A stretch of 61,320 bases of DNA, from NCBI GenBank assembly GCA_024280455.1, contig JAJRQC010000155.1:1-61320 (forward strand), written 5' to 3'. The notes beneath the pieces were generated by a model. The model ran no database searches and had not been told where the DNA came from. It saw only the letters and a list, made by a program, of their open reading frames with translations. The translations under genes were made by a program, and so were the position numbers. Below, piece by piece: positions 27,684 to 35,998 of this stretch. Numbering within the stretch: position 1 is the stretch's first letter; the number at the start of each line of letters is the position of its first letter. This DNA is from Deltaproteobacteria bacterium (lineage in GTDB: Bacteria > Desulfobacterota > Desulfobulbia > Desulfobulbales > Desulfobulbaceae).

Positions 27684-28013
27684 ATGGCTAGTGACAAGGT
27701 ACTCCACGTAACAGACGGCGAATTCGACAACACGGTTGTCGGTAATGATCTTCCCTGCCTGGTAGATTTCTGGGCCCCATGGTGTGGCCCGTGCAAGGCT
27801 ATCGGCCCGGTTATTGATGAGCTTGCCGAAGAATTCGACGGCAAGGTCGTGATCACCAAAATGAATGTTGATGATAATCCGGCGACCCCCGGGAAATTCG
27901 GGATCAGGGCTATCCCGACCCTGATCCTTTTTAAAGACGGCGAAGTTGTGGACAAGGTCACCGGTGCTATCGGCAAAACCCAGCTCGTCGAGCTGATCAA
28001 CAAGGCGCTCTGA
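27684..28013 (+). CDS. trxA: Thioredoxin
   Basis: A 109-residue cytoplasmic thioredoxin with the active site WCGPC at residues 33-37 and the cis-proline in IRAIPTLILF. It reduces protein disulfides and is itself reduced by the thioredoxin reductase encoded 16 bp downstream. It is preceded by a purine-rich AGAAGGAGAGAGAGAAC leader that serves as ribosome-binding site. It begins the trxA-trxB-bamD row. Confidence 0.98.
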   Translation: MASDKVLHVTDGEFDNTVVGNDLPCLVDFWAPWCGPCKAIGPVIDELAEEFDGKVVITKMNVDDNPATPGKFGIRAIPTLILFKDGEVVDKVTGAIGKTQLVELINKAL

Positions 28014-28029
28014 TCGATTCATCTGATAT

Positions 28030-28959
28030 ATGCCGGTTGATTACCAACTCATCATTGTCGGCGGCGGCCCTGCGGGCCTGACTGCCGGCCTCTACGCCGC
28101 CCGCGGCCGCGTCAAGACCCTGCTCATTGAAAAGGGTGCGACCGGCGGCCAGGTTCTTCTTACCGACTGGGTCGATAACTATCCCGGCTTTACCGAAGGT
28201 GTCAGCGGTTTTGAGTTAATGGACAAGATGACCGCCCATGTTGACCGTTTTGGGCTCGAAAAAAAATTTGCCATGGTCAGCGGGCTCGACCTGCTGGGAG
28301 AGATCAAAACCATTTCCCTGGAAAACGGTGATCAACTGAGCTGCAGAAGTGTTGTTCTCTGCACCGGTGCCCGGCCCAGGACTCTTGATGTGCCGGGTGA
28401 AAAGGAGTTAACCGGCCAGGGGGTCTCCTACTGCGCCACCTGTGACGGCCCCTTTTACCGGGGCCAGGAAATTGCCGTGGTCGGCGGCGGCAACACCGCC
28501 ATCCAGGAGGCGCTGCACTTGACGAAATTTGCCTCCAAGGTCACCGTCATCCACCGGCGGGACGAACTGCGGGCAACGAAAATACTCCAGGAAAAAGCCT
28601 TTGCCAACGAGCAGGTCGACTTTATATGGAATGCACAGGTTCAGACAATCGAAGGTGATGCCAACGGCGTCAATCAGCTGCAGATTGGGCTGACCGACGG
28701 TTCTAAAACAACCCTGCCCGTCACCGGTATCTTCATCCTTATCGGTGTTGTTCCAAATAATGAGATCCTGCCCATGGATCAACTGCAAACCGATGCGGCC
28801 GGGTTTGTCATAACCGATACCGAGATGGAGACATCCATTCCAGGCGTCTATGCCGCCGGTGATATCCGCAGCAAAAATTTTCGCCAGATTATTAACGCCG
28901 CCGGTGAAGGAGCAAATGCTGAATTATCAGCAGAGCAGTACCTGGCCGGTTTGAAATAG
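28030..28959 (+). CDS. trxB: Thioredoxin reductase
   Basis: A 309-residue FAD enzyme that passes electrons from NADPH (or another donor) to thioredoxin. FAD motif IVGGGPAGLTAGLYAARG, redox-active CATC in SYCATCDGPFY, second Rossmann motif VVGGGNTAIQEAL and the C-terminal PGVYAAGDIR. HRRDELRATK fits the NADPH-binding arginines. Full family length. It follows trxA directly, so the two are a functional pair. Confidence 0.97.
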   Translation: MPVDYQLIIVGGGPAGLTAGLYAARGRVKTLLIEKGATGGQVLLTDWVDNYPGFTEGVSGFELMDKMTAHVDRFGLEKKFAMVSGLDLLGEIKTISLENGDQLSCRSVVLCTGARPRTLDVPGEKELTGQGVSYCATCDGPFYRGQEIAVVGGGNTAIQEALHLTKFASKVTVIHRRDELRATKILQEKAFANEQVDFIWNAQVQTIEGDANGVNQLQIGLTDGSKTTLPVTGIFILIGVVPNNEILPMDQLQTDAAGFVITDTEMETSIPGVYAAGDIRSKNFRQIINAAGEGANAELSAEQYLAGLK

Positions 28960-28996
28960 TCCCTTTTCCCCTCGCTCTCTCAGCCGTAGATACACT

Positions 28997-29824
28997 ATGT
29001 ATAAATCACACCTGTTCACACTATTGCAGCGCACTCTCTGCCTGATTCTTCTCTGTGTCCTGCCTCTTTCCCTGGGCGGCTGCTCAACCTTCAGCGGAAT
29101 ATTCGACAAACTGACATTCGGCAGCGGCAGTGACGAGGAGCCTGAACAGGAGCCGGCGGAAAGCCTGATTACCCAAGGCATGGATGCCTATAATGTGGGC
29201 GACTATTTTGAAGCCCTTAAGGCCTTTAACCAGATTCTGGACCAGTACCCGTTCAGTCGTCAGGCAATACTTGCCGAACTTAAGGCGGCGGACAGTCATT
29301 TCTATCGGGAAGAATATATCGAGGCAAAAGTTCTGTATCAGGAATTTGAAGAACGCCATCCCACCAACGAGGCCATCCCCTATGTGATGTTTCAGGTAGG
29401 CATGTGCGATTTCAGACGTACGGACCGTATCGACCGTGACATTTCCGGTGCCCGGGAAGCCATTCAGGACTTCTCCAAACTCCTGCGGGCCTTTCCCGAC
29501 TCACCCTATACCCGGGAAGCCAGGGCTCACATTGCTGCGGCCAGGGAATTCCTGGTCAACCACGAGTACTTTGTTGCCGTATTCTATGTTCGCACCGAGA
29601 AATATGAACAGGCCCAGCACCGCCTCAAATACCTCCTGAACATGTACCCGGATGCGACCATCGCGCCAAAGGCCAAAGCCCTCCTTGCACGCCTGGAGGC
29701 CGGTGAACCGCCCAGATGGGGTCTGCGCGGCTGGCTGCCGGATCTCACCATGCCTGATCTGAAATTCTGGGAATCCGACGACAAAGCAGAGGCTGGACAA
29801 CAACAGGAAAAAACGGCGAACTGA
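28997..29824 (+). CDS. bamD: Outer-membrane assembly lipoprotein BamD
   Basis: A 275-residue lipoprotein of the BamD/YfiO family, part of the beta-barrel assembly machine on the inner face of the outer membrane. The signal peptide ends with the lipobox LGGC. Tetratricopeptide-like repeats follow (AYNVGDYFEALKAFNQILDQYPFS, EYIEAKVLYQEFEERHPTNE, FPDSPYTREARAHIAAARE, EKYEQAQHRLKYLLNMYPDA). Length and repeat layout fit. A weak 7-bp hairpin (29835-29869) lies after the stop, before the convergent ferredoxin gene. Confidence 0.92.
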   Translation: MYKSHLFTLLQRTLCLILLCVLPLSLGGCSTFSGIFDKLTFGSGSDEEPEQEPAESLITQGMDAYNVGDYFEALKAFNQILDQYPFSRQAILAELKAADSHFYREEYIEAKVLYQEFEERHPTNEAIPYVMFQVGMCDFRRTDRIDRDISGAREAIQDFSKLLRAFPDSPYTREARAHIAAAREFLVNHEYFVAVFYVRTEKYEQAQHRLKYLLNMYPDATIAPKAKALLARLEAGEPPRWGLRGWLPDLTMPDLKFWESDDKAEAGQQQEKTAN

Positions 29825-29874
29825 GACAAATCAGCCTTCCGGGTTCCAGGCCCGTCAGTCAGCGGAAGGAACTC

Positions 29875-30318
29875 TCAGGCCGTGGTCAGCAACTCCTCTT
29901 CAGGCAGCAGGTCAAAAGACACCTGCATGGCCCTGACCGGACAACCGGTGACACAGAGTCCGCAACCGGTACATTTCTCCACATCAAAACGAACTTCCAT
30001 TGAGGGCCGCTCAACATAGAGTGCCCCGACCGGGCAGATACCGGTACAGGCCCCGCACTGAAAGCACTTGGTCTCGTCCCGGCTTATCTTTGTCGCCAGG
30101 CGCTCCGCCTGGACACCAAGGCCTTTAAGGTAGGCCAGCGCTTCACGTACATTTTCCTTATTGCCTTTGAGTTCCAGGATCATGATCCCGTCACGCTGCG
30201 GACGGATATCGGCCTTGAGGATATTAAATTCCACATCATACTGTTTAACCAGTTGATAGATGATGGGCTGTTCCGACGTTTCTTTGGGATAGCGAAGAAA
30301 ATAAATGCGTGTATACAT
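29875..30318 (-). CDS. NIL-domain ferredoxin (2 x 4Fe-4S)
   Basis: A 147-residue protein. The first ~75 residues form a NIL domain (RIYFLRYPKETSEQPIIYQLVKQYDVEFNILKADIRP), best known from methionine ABC transporters as an amino-acid binding fold. The rest carries two 4Fe-4S motifs (CFQCGACTGICPVGA and CTGCGLCVTGCPVRA). Such NIL-ferredoxins occur in sulfate reducers and methanogens and have been linked to sulfur assimilation into homocysteine or methionine. No partner gene is adjacent. The 87-bp repeat lies 33 bp upstream of its start. Confidence 0.9.
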   Translation of the reverse strand: MYTRIYFLRYPKETSEQPIIYQLVKQYDVEFNILKADIRPQRDGIMILELKGNKENVREALAYLKGLGVQAERLATKISRDETKCFQCGACTGICPVGALYVERPSMEVRFDVEKCTGCGLCVTGCPVRAMQVSFDLLPEEELLTTA

Positions 30319-30350
30319 TGCTCAGGTTCCAGGTTTCAATTTTGTCGGTG

Positions 30351-30437
30351 TCGTAAAAAGCCATGAGACCGACGGCGGACAGGTCGTATCATCTTGTAAT
30401 TCCGTACTATGCAAGTATCGATCTTGACTTTTTACGA
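30351..30437 (+). repeat. 87-bp inverted-repeat element, intact copy
   Basis: Perfect 10-bp terminal inverted repeats TCGTAAAAAG (30351-30360) and CTTTTTACGA (30428-30437), with the core CCGACGGCGG at 30369-30378. It ends 5 bp before the stop codon of the P-loop ATPase gene. It has the same length and orientation as the copy at 32093-32179. Confidence 0.85.
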
Positions 30438-30442
30438 GGTCA

Positions 30443-31015
30443 TCAAAGTTCAGGCTTCAGGGATTCTTTCCCAAGCCATCTTGTGACGGCATCCAGTAAT
30501 TGCTCAAGTTCCGCCTCGGTATCGAGGAGAAGCAGTTGGGCCCTTGTCAGCTCATCAGGGTGTTCAAAAGTTTCCCGCTGCTTGAGATAAATATCCCAGC
30601 GGCCATCGGAAACTGCCAGGGGATCCCGGGCGCGCAGTTCAAGCCGGCGCCGGGTCTCCTCCTCAGAGCAGTGACAGAGAATAAAACAGACCTTTGCTCC
30701 ATTTCTGTTTCCACACTCCAGCACCCGGGCCCGCTCTTTACGACTGCTGTAGGAACCGTCGAGAACAACGCTTTTTCCCTGCCGCAGCTCACCAGCGGCT
30801 GCATCCAACATGGCCTGATAGGTTTTTTCCGTGTATTCCCGGCTGTAAATACCCCGGCCATGCTCATCAGGCCTGCGCTCGGTTACCGCAATACCAGCCA
30901 GTTCTTTGCGAACCCGATCGGTATTGAGATAAAGCACTCCCTGCCGGCGGGCGAAGGCCTCGGCAAGGGTTGATTTCCCAGAGGCAATCAGGCCAAAGAA
31001 GACCAGGATTTCCAT
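30443..31015 (-). CDS. P-loop ATPase / small-molecule kinase-like protein
   Basis: A 190-residue P-loop NTPase. Walker A is GLIASGKST, a kinase-like lid region reads RVRKELAGIAV and the DGSYSSRKERA segment recalls AAA/zeta-type small kinases (COG0645 group). It starts 8 bp after the phosphotransferase-fold gene at 31024-32040. In many bacteria these two parts are one fused protein of ~500 residues (phosphotransferase/ATP-binding); here they are separate adjacent genes, which strengthens a joint function. The substrate is unknown. Confidence 0.85.
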   Translation of the reverse strand: MEILVFFGLIASGKSTLAEAFARRQGVLYLNTDRVRKELAGIAVTERRPDEHGRGIYSREYTEKTYQAMLDAAAGELRQGKSVVLDGSYSSRKERARVLECGNRNGAKVCFILCHCSEEETRRRLELRARDPLAVSDGRWDIYLKQRETFEHPDELTRAQLLLLDTEAELEQLLDAVTRWLGKESLKPEL

Positions 31016-31023
31016 ACGCTGCC

Positions 31024-32040
31024 TTATCCCTTGCGGGCGTAGCTATGAGCCAGGGTAAAATATTTTGCCGCTGCCGCCAGGCTCTTTTTCTTGACCTCGG
31101 GATCGACAGCCGGATCCGCTGCCGTAAAAAGGCCTATTTTACCCCGGACATAGGCCCGGTAACAGGTGTAAAAGTTCAGCAGTTCCCGCAGGGAATCGTC
31201 TTCGGACTGTTCACAGAACCTGTCAATAAAAAGAGCCGACAGCTCGTCCAGGCCATGAAAATCCAGATCCATGGCCAGAAAGGCCACATCGCTGGCAACA
31301 TCACAGTAACGAAAGCGTTGATTAAACTCTATGCAGTCGTAAATATATACCTTATCCGCCAGACAGATATTAGCGGAATACAAATCACCGTGACAGTCCC
31401 GGATGCGTCCCTGGTTAATCCTGGCCAAAAAGAGATCTTCCCGGGCAAGCACTGAGCGGGCGTAGGATGATATTCCATCAAACTGTTCCTGCGACAGGGC
31501 GCCGTTGCCGATAAACCCCTGGGTCTGCTCAAAGTTTTCCAGCACATTGACCGACACCGCCTCTGCGGTGCCGAAGTCGTCAATTTCTGCGCTCCGTTCG
31601 GCCTGTTCATAAAAGGGCACGAGAACCTCGACCAGGGACTCGACATGGGCCGAAGTCAACTCGCCCCTGTCAATAACCCGGACCATCATCCGTTCTTCGG
31701 GCATCCGCTGCATCTTGACACCGTACTCGATAGCCGTACCTACACCGTCGAGTACCGGGCTGCCGTTCACTTCATTGACCTGAACCAGGCCAAGATAAAT
31801 TTCAGGACAGAGGCGGCGATTGAGCAGCAGTTCCTGCTCACAGCAATGCTTTCGTTTCTCAAGGGTGGAGAAATCAAGAAAACCAAAATCCACCGGTTTC
31901 TTAAACTTGTAGACAAAATCTCCGGCCAGCAGGACAAAAGAGATGTGGGTCTGGATCAGTTGTACGGAATCAACCGGGTGTGGATAGGCCGCAGGTTTGA
32001 GCAGGGCCTGGATATACTTGGGGTACTTATCGTCTGCCAT
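31024..32040 (-). CDS. Aminoglycoside-phosphotransferase-fold protein (COG2187 type)
   Basis: A 338-residue protein with a protein-kinase/APH fold: lysine region FVLLAGDFVYKFKKPVDFGFLDF, catalytic loop RDCHGDLYSANIC and metal site IYDCIEFNQRFRYCDVASDVAFLAMDL. The start at 32040 has GGAGGA upstream; the ATG at 32055 lies before that site and is less likely. Physiological substrate is not known and antibiotic modification should not be assumed. It is coupled to the downstream P-loop ATPase, and the pair is bracketed by the two intact 87-bp repeats. Confidence 0.88.
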   Translation of the reverse strand: MADDKYPKYIQALLKPAAYPHPVDSVQLIQTHISFVLLAGDFVYKFKKPVDFGFLDFSTLEKRKHCCEQELLLNRRLCPEIYLGLVQVNEVNGSPVLDGVGTAIEYGVKMQRMPEERMMVRVIDRGELTSAHVESLVEVLVPFYEQAERSAEIDDFGTAEAVSVNVLENFEQTQGFIGNGALSQEQFDGISSYARSVLAREDLFLARINQGRIRDCHGDLYSANICLADKVYIYDCIEFNQRFRYCDVASDVAFLAMDLDFHGLDELSALFIDRFCEQSEDDSLRELLNFYTCYRAYVRGKIGLFTAADPAVDPEVKKKSLAAAAKYFTLAHSYARKG

Positions 32041-32092
32041 ACAATCCTCCGGCATTTTTTTTATATTTTTTATATTTTTTATTTTGCCTGTG

Positions 32093-32179
32093 TCGCAAAA
32101 ATCATCGCCACCGACGGCGGAAAGTTTATCACTTCCTGTTTTTCCGTACAGTACAAATGGCGTTTTTGCCTTTTTACGA
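32093..32179 (+). repeat. 87-bp inverted-repeat element, second near-intact copy
   Basis: Left arm TCGCAAAAAT (two changes from consensus) at 32093, right arm CTTTTTACGA at 32170-32179, core CCGACGGCGG at 32111-32120. It is exactly 87 bp and has the same orientation as the copy at 30351-30437. It lies between the divergent phosphotransferase-fold gene and larB. Confidence 0.82.
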
Positions 32180-32293
32180 GTCCATCTATTTTTAAATTAT
32201 TTTTTTTAAATCAAAAATTCGTGTCCACTCTACCAGAACTTCCAACAACCGTAAATGGTTTACCTCTCTTTTGCCGCATGGTAGGGTGCAGTC

Positions 32294-33067
32294 ATGAATG
32301 AACAGACCTTACGAACACTCCTGCAGGCCGTGCAGGAAGGAGACATGAATATAGATGACATGGTTGAGCGCATGCGCCTTCTACCCATGGAATCTATCCC
32401 CTCAGCCCGGCTGGACCATCATCGCAGCCTGCGTACCGGCATGCCTGAGGCCGTTTTTGGTGAGCATAAAACCGTGGCCCAACTCATCGAAATTCTCTCG
32501 GCCCAGTTGCAGCAGCCGCATGTTGTCCTGGCCACCCGGATCTCAAACGATAAAGCAGAAGATGTGTGCCAAGCCGTTGAAGGACTCTCGTATCACCCGG
32601 AGGCCCGGATGCTGACCGGCAATGAAAACCAGATCAGCGACCAGCAAGGCAGCCGGGCGGTTCTGCTTGTCACTGCCGGAACTTCAGACCTGCCGGTGGC
32701 GGAAGAGGCCCGGGTCACCCTGCAATGCCTTGGCCGAAAAGTTGAACCCATCTACGATGCCGGAGTAGCAGGAATTCACCGGATTCTGGCCCACCAGAAA
32801 CTCCTGCAGCGGGCCCCGGTGATTGTTGTAATCGCCGGCATGGAAGGCGCCCTGCCCTCGGTGGTGGCGGGCATGACCCCGGCTCCGGTGATCGGGGTCC
32901 CAACCAGTATCGGCTACGGCACCGGGGCCGGAGGCTTTGCCGCCCTGCTCGGCATGCTCAACAGCTGTGCCCCCGGCCTTGCCGTGGTCAACATTGATAA
33001 CGGGTTCGGCGCCGCCTGCATGGCCGCAGCCATTACCAGGGATCTGGGATCAAGGGTCAGGGATTAG
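32294..33067 (+). CDS. larB: Nickel-pincer cofactor biosynthesis protein LarB
   Basis: A 257-residue protein of the LarB family, which carboxylates and hydrolyses nicotinic acid adenine dinucleotide in nickel-pincer cofactor synthesis. The C-terminal half is a PurE-like fold (VTAGTSDLPVAEEARVTLQCLG, YDAGVAGIHRILAH, IAGMEGALPSVVAGM, VPTSIGYGTGAGGFAALLGML). Family length. LarC, LarE and LarA are not in the window, so the user of the cofactor is elsewhere. The gene stands alone on the plus strand. Confidence 0.95.
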   Translation: MNEQTLRTLLQAVQEGDMNIDDMVERMRLLPMESIPSARLDHHRSLRTGMPEAVFGEHKTVAQLIEILSAQLQQPHVVLATRISNDKAEDVCQAVEGLSYHPEARMLTGNENQISDQQGSRAVLLVTAGTSDLPVAEEARVTLQCLGRKVEPIYDAGVAGIHRILAHQKLLQRAPVIVVIAGMEGALPSVVAGMTPAPVIGVPTSIGYGTGAGGFAALLGMLNSCAPGLAVVNIDNGFGAACMAAAITRDLGSRVRD

Positions 33068-33319
33068 CGGACCAATACGGAAGTCATAGTTTCAACAAAC
33101 AGATTGACCACCTCCCTCCTCAACTGTAACCCGGATCTACATGAGGAGAGACTAGCCGCCAATACAACCTCGCCAGATGTTCCCCTGGCACTGAATCAGG
33201 GCGCACCACATTCAGGCAATCTTACCGGGAATCTCCCAAAATATTTACAACGCGTCAGCTGGTCACCCTGAATCCTATCAGTTAAATCCCTTATCCCCGG
33301 CTTTCAGCCCTTTTTCCCA

Positions 33320-33348
33320 TTGCAGGATACGGCCCGGCGTCGTATAAT
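33320..33348 (+). promoter_or_regulatory. Sigma70-type promoter of secDF
   Basis: TTGCAG (33320-33325) and a perfect TATAAT (33343-33348) are separated by 17 bp. Transcription would start near 33355, giving a leader of about 75 nt before the secDF ATG at 33430. Confidence 0.8.
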
Positions 33349-33363
33349 CCGAAAGTTTTGCCC

Positions 33364-33388
33364 TTAGGGCTCGCTCAAAACAAATTCC
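33364..33388 (+). repeat. Single end of the GGGTTC palindromic repeat family
   Basis: TTAGGGCTCGCTCAAAAC resembles the left end of the element at 14414 (TTAGGGTTCGCTCAAAAA). No matching right end was found, so this is a remnant. It falls within the predicted 5' leader of secDF. Confidence 0.5.
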
Positions 33389-33429
33389 ACACATTCAGTT
33401 ACAAATCATAAGAAACGGATAGATTTTCC

Positions 33430-35994
33430 ATGAACACAAACCTGAAGTTAAAGCTCGGCCTGCTCATTACCCTGATACTTTTCGCCTTCATGATCCTGGT
33501 GCCATCCTTTTATCCAGGCGCACCGGACTGGTGGAAAAAATACCTGGCGCCGGGTGGTTTAAAACTTGGCCTGGATCTGCAGGGCGGCATGCATCTGGTC
33601 CTTCAGGTGGACCTGGATAAAGCGGTGGAAAATTCCCTGGATCTTGCAGCTGCCGACCTCAAAGACGGGCTGGCTGAAAAAAATATCTCTGCCGTGCGCC
33701 TGGACTCCGGGGATAAACAACGGGTTATCTTTACCCTGCCCAATACCGGCGCAGTGGACACGGTCAACCAGATCATCAAAGAAGACTTTCCCAACCTGGA
33801 CATTACCGTAGATGCCGAGGCCGGCAGCTTTCCCAGGATCACCCTGAAACTCACCAAAGAAGAAATCGATTTCATAGAGAAAAATGCGGTCAACCAGTCT
33901 CTGGAAATTATCCGGAACCGTATTGACCAGTTTGGTGTTGCCGAACCGGTTATTCTGCGCCAGGGTGAGAATGAAATTGTTGTCCAGCTCCCTGGTGTCA
34001 AAGATCCGGATCGGGCCATGGACCTCATCGGCCAGACTGCCCAGCTGGAATTCAAACTGGTTGCCGACGATACCGGCGTTGATCTCCACCAGTTGATAAA
34101 TGAAGCGATCAGGGCCGGCCAATGGAAACAGGGCGAGAGTCGCAAGCAACTGAACCTGGCTCTGCAGTCACGGCTGCCTAAGGGAACGGAAATCTACTTT
34201 CAGCGCATTATCGATAAACAGACCAAGAAAGAAAGTCGGGTGCCGATCCTGTTGAACAGTCAGGTTCTCATGACCGGAGAAATGGTCAAAAACGCCCAGG
34301 TTCGAATCGGCGGCAGCTTTAACGAACCTTATGTCAGCCTGGATCTCACCGGTCGAGGCGGCAAGCTGTTTGGCAATATAACCGAAAAAAGTGTTGGAAA
34401 ACGACTGGCCATTGTCCTGGACGAAGTAGTGCGCTCCGCTCCGGTCATTCGCGAAAAGATACTTGGCGGCAGCGCCCAGATCTCCGGCAGTTTCAGCCAT
34501 GAAGAGGCCACCGATCTTGCCATCGTCCTCCGGGTCGGCGCCCTGCCTGCACCGGTTGAGATTATCCAGAACCTGACCGTCGGCGCAAGCCTTGGCCACG
34601 ACTCCATCAGCAAAGGACTGACGTCCGGCCTGTTCGGCGCATTACTGGTGCTGGTTTTCATGGTCGTCTATTACCGGCGATCCGGGGTCATTGCCGACCT
34701 TGCCCTGGTTTTAAACATCTTCTTTCTCTTCGCCGGGCTGGCCATGCTCGGGGCGACCCTGACTCTGCCCGGCATTGCCGGTATCATACTCTCCATAGGT
34801 ATGGCGGTCGATGCCAATGTTCTTATCTTTGAACGAATGCGGGAGGAATTTGAACTGGGAAAATCGGTCAAATCCGGGGTCGATGCCGGATTTAACAAGG
34901 CCTTCTGGTCCATTGTCGACTCCCAGGTCACCACTCTTATCACCGCCATGGCCCTGTTCATGTTCGGTACCGGACCAATTAAAGGTTTTGCCATTACCCT
35001 GTCGCTCGGCATCATCTTCAACCTTTTTGCCGTTCTCTTCTGCAGCCGCCTGATCTACGACATACTCTACGGAACCAGGATGCTGAAGGAATTGAAATTC
35101 ATGCGCTTTGTCAAAAAGCCGAATTTCGACTTTATGAAAATCCGTAAATACGCCTTCGCCGTCTCGGCCATTCTAGTGTTGTTCGGCCTATTTTCCTTTG
35201 TCGAGATCCTGCGTGGCGATGCCAACCTCGGGGTGGATTTCTCCGGCGGATCACTACTGCAGTACAAGGCCGACCAGCCTTTCCAGCTCGATGAAGTCCG
35301 CTCCTCCTTTCAAAAAAACGGATATCCCGGCATAGACCTGCAGCAGGTCACCGGGGAGAATCGTTTGATCGTCAAAATAAAAAAGTCGGAAGATACCGTC
35401 GGCCACCTTGGGGAAGAGATAACGACAATCTTGACCAAAGAACAGGCCGACAAGGGATTTGTCCTGGAAAGCCAGTCTGAAATCGGCTCATCCATTTCCG
35501 CAGTCCTTCGAAACAAAGCTATCCAGGCCATTGTCATATCACTGCTTGGTGTCCTCGCCTACCTGGCCATTCGTTTTGACATTAGCTTCGGGCTGGCTGC
35601 GGCGGCCGCAACCTTCCACGATGTTCTTGTTGTCCTCGGCATCTGCTGGCTGCTGAATGTGGAGATCACCCTGCTACTGGTCACTGCGCTGCTCACCCTG
35701 GCCGGTTACTCACTCAACGACTCGGTTGTTGTTTTCGACCGTATTCGGGAAAATATGCAAAAAAATCCGTCCAGAAATTTTTTTACTATTATCAACGACA
35801 GTATCAACCAGGTGCTCGGCCGCTCCATCGTCACCTCGCTGACCACGACCCTGGTCCTGGTTGCTCTGTTTTTCTTCGGCGGCTCGGCAATCCATGCGTT
35901 TTCCTTTGCCCTGCTGGTCGGTGTAATCGTGGGAACCTATTCCTCGGTCTTTATCGCCAGCCCGCTCCTGACCCTGAAGGCGCGTAAGGGGTAG
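33430..35994 (+). CDS. secDF: Fused protein-export membrane protein SecDF
   Basis: An 854-residue fusion of SecD and SecF, which uses the proton gradient to help SecYEG translocate proteins. SecD part (1 to ~540): N-terminal helix, GLKLGLDLQGGMHLVLQVD, large periplasmic domain, then six helices with AGIAGIILSIGMAVDANVLIFERMREE. SecF part (~560-854): ANLGVDFSGGSLLQYK and a second helix bundle with LAGYSLNDSVVVFDRIREN. The proton-relay aspartates in these two motifs are present. No yajC is adjacent. It is 4 bp from the next gene. Confidence 0.97.
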   Translation: MNTNLKLKLGLLITLILFAFMILVPSFYPGAPDWWKKYLAPGGLKLGLDLQGGMHLVLQVDLDKAVENSLDLAAADLKDGLAEKNISAVRLDSGDKQRVIFTLPNTGAVDTVNQIIKEDFPNLDITVDAEAGSFPRITLKLTKEEIDFIEKNAVNQSLEIIRNRIDQFGVAEPVILRQGENEIVVQLPGVKDPDRAMDLIGQTAQLEFKLVADDTGVDLHQLINEAIRAGQWKQGESRKQLNLALQSRLPKGTEIYFQRIIDKQTKKESRVPILLNSQVLMTGEMVKNAQVRIGGSFNEPYVSLDLTGRGGKLFGNITEKSVGKRLAIVLDEVVRSAPVIREKILGGSAQISGSFSHEEATDLAIVLRVGALPAPVEIIQNLTVGASLGHDSISKGLTSGLFGALLVLVFMVVYYRRSGVIADLALVLNIFFLFAGLAMLGATLTLPGIAGIILSIGMAVDANVLIFERMREEFELGKSVKSGVDAGFNKAFWSIVDSQVTTLITAMALFMFGTGPIKGFAITLSLGIIFNLFAVLFCSRLIYDILYGTRMLKELKFMRFVKKPNFDFMKIRKYAFAVSAILVLFGLFSFVEILRGDANLGVDFSGGSLLQYKADQPFQLDEVRSSFQKNGYPGIDLQQVTGENRLIVKIKKSEDTVGHLGEEITTILTKEQADKGFVLESQSEIGSSISAVLRNKAIQAIVISLLGVLAYLAIRFDISFGLAAAAATFHDVLVVLGICWLLNVEITLLLVTALLTLAGYSLNDSVVVFDRIRENMQKNPSRNFFTIINDSINQVLGRSIVTSLTTTLVLVALFFFGGSAIHAFSFALLVGVIVGTYSSVFIASPLLTLKARKG

Positions 35995-35998
35995 TTTC

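Larger units (their letters stand above)
33068..33429. other. Intergenic region upstream of secDF (362 bp)
   Basis: No gene recognised. It holds a consensus-like sigma70 promoter (33320-33348) and one end of the GGGTTC repeat family inside the secDF leader (33364 onward). The first ~240 bp show nothing I can name. Confidence 0.6.

Noticed and set aside
31024-32040. Aminoglycoside resistance gene
   Set aside because: The kinase fold is of the COG2187 type with a chromosomal partner gene; no basis for antibiotic specificity.
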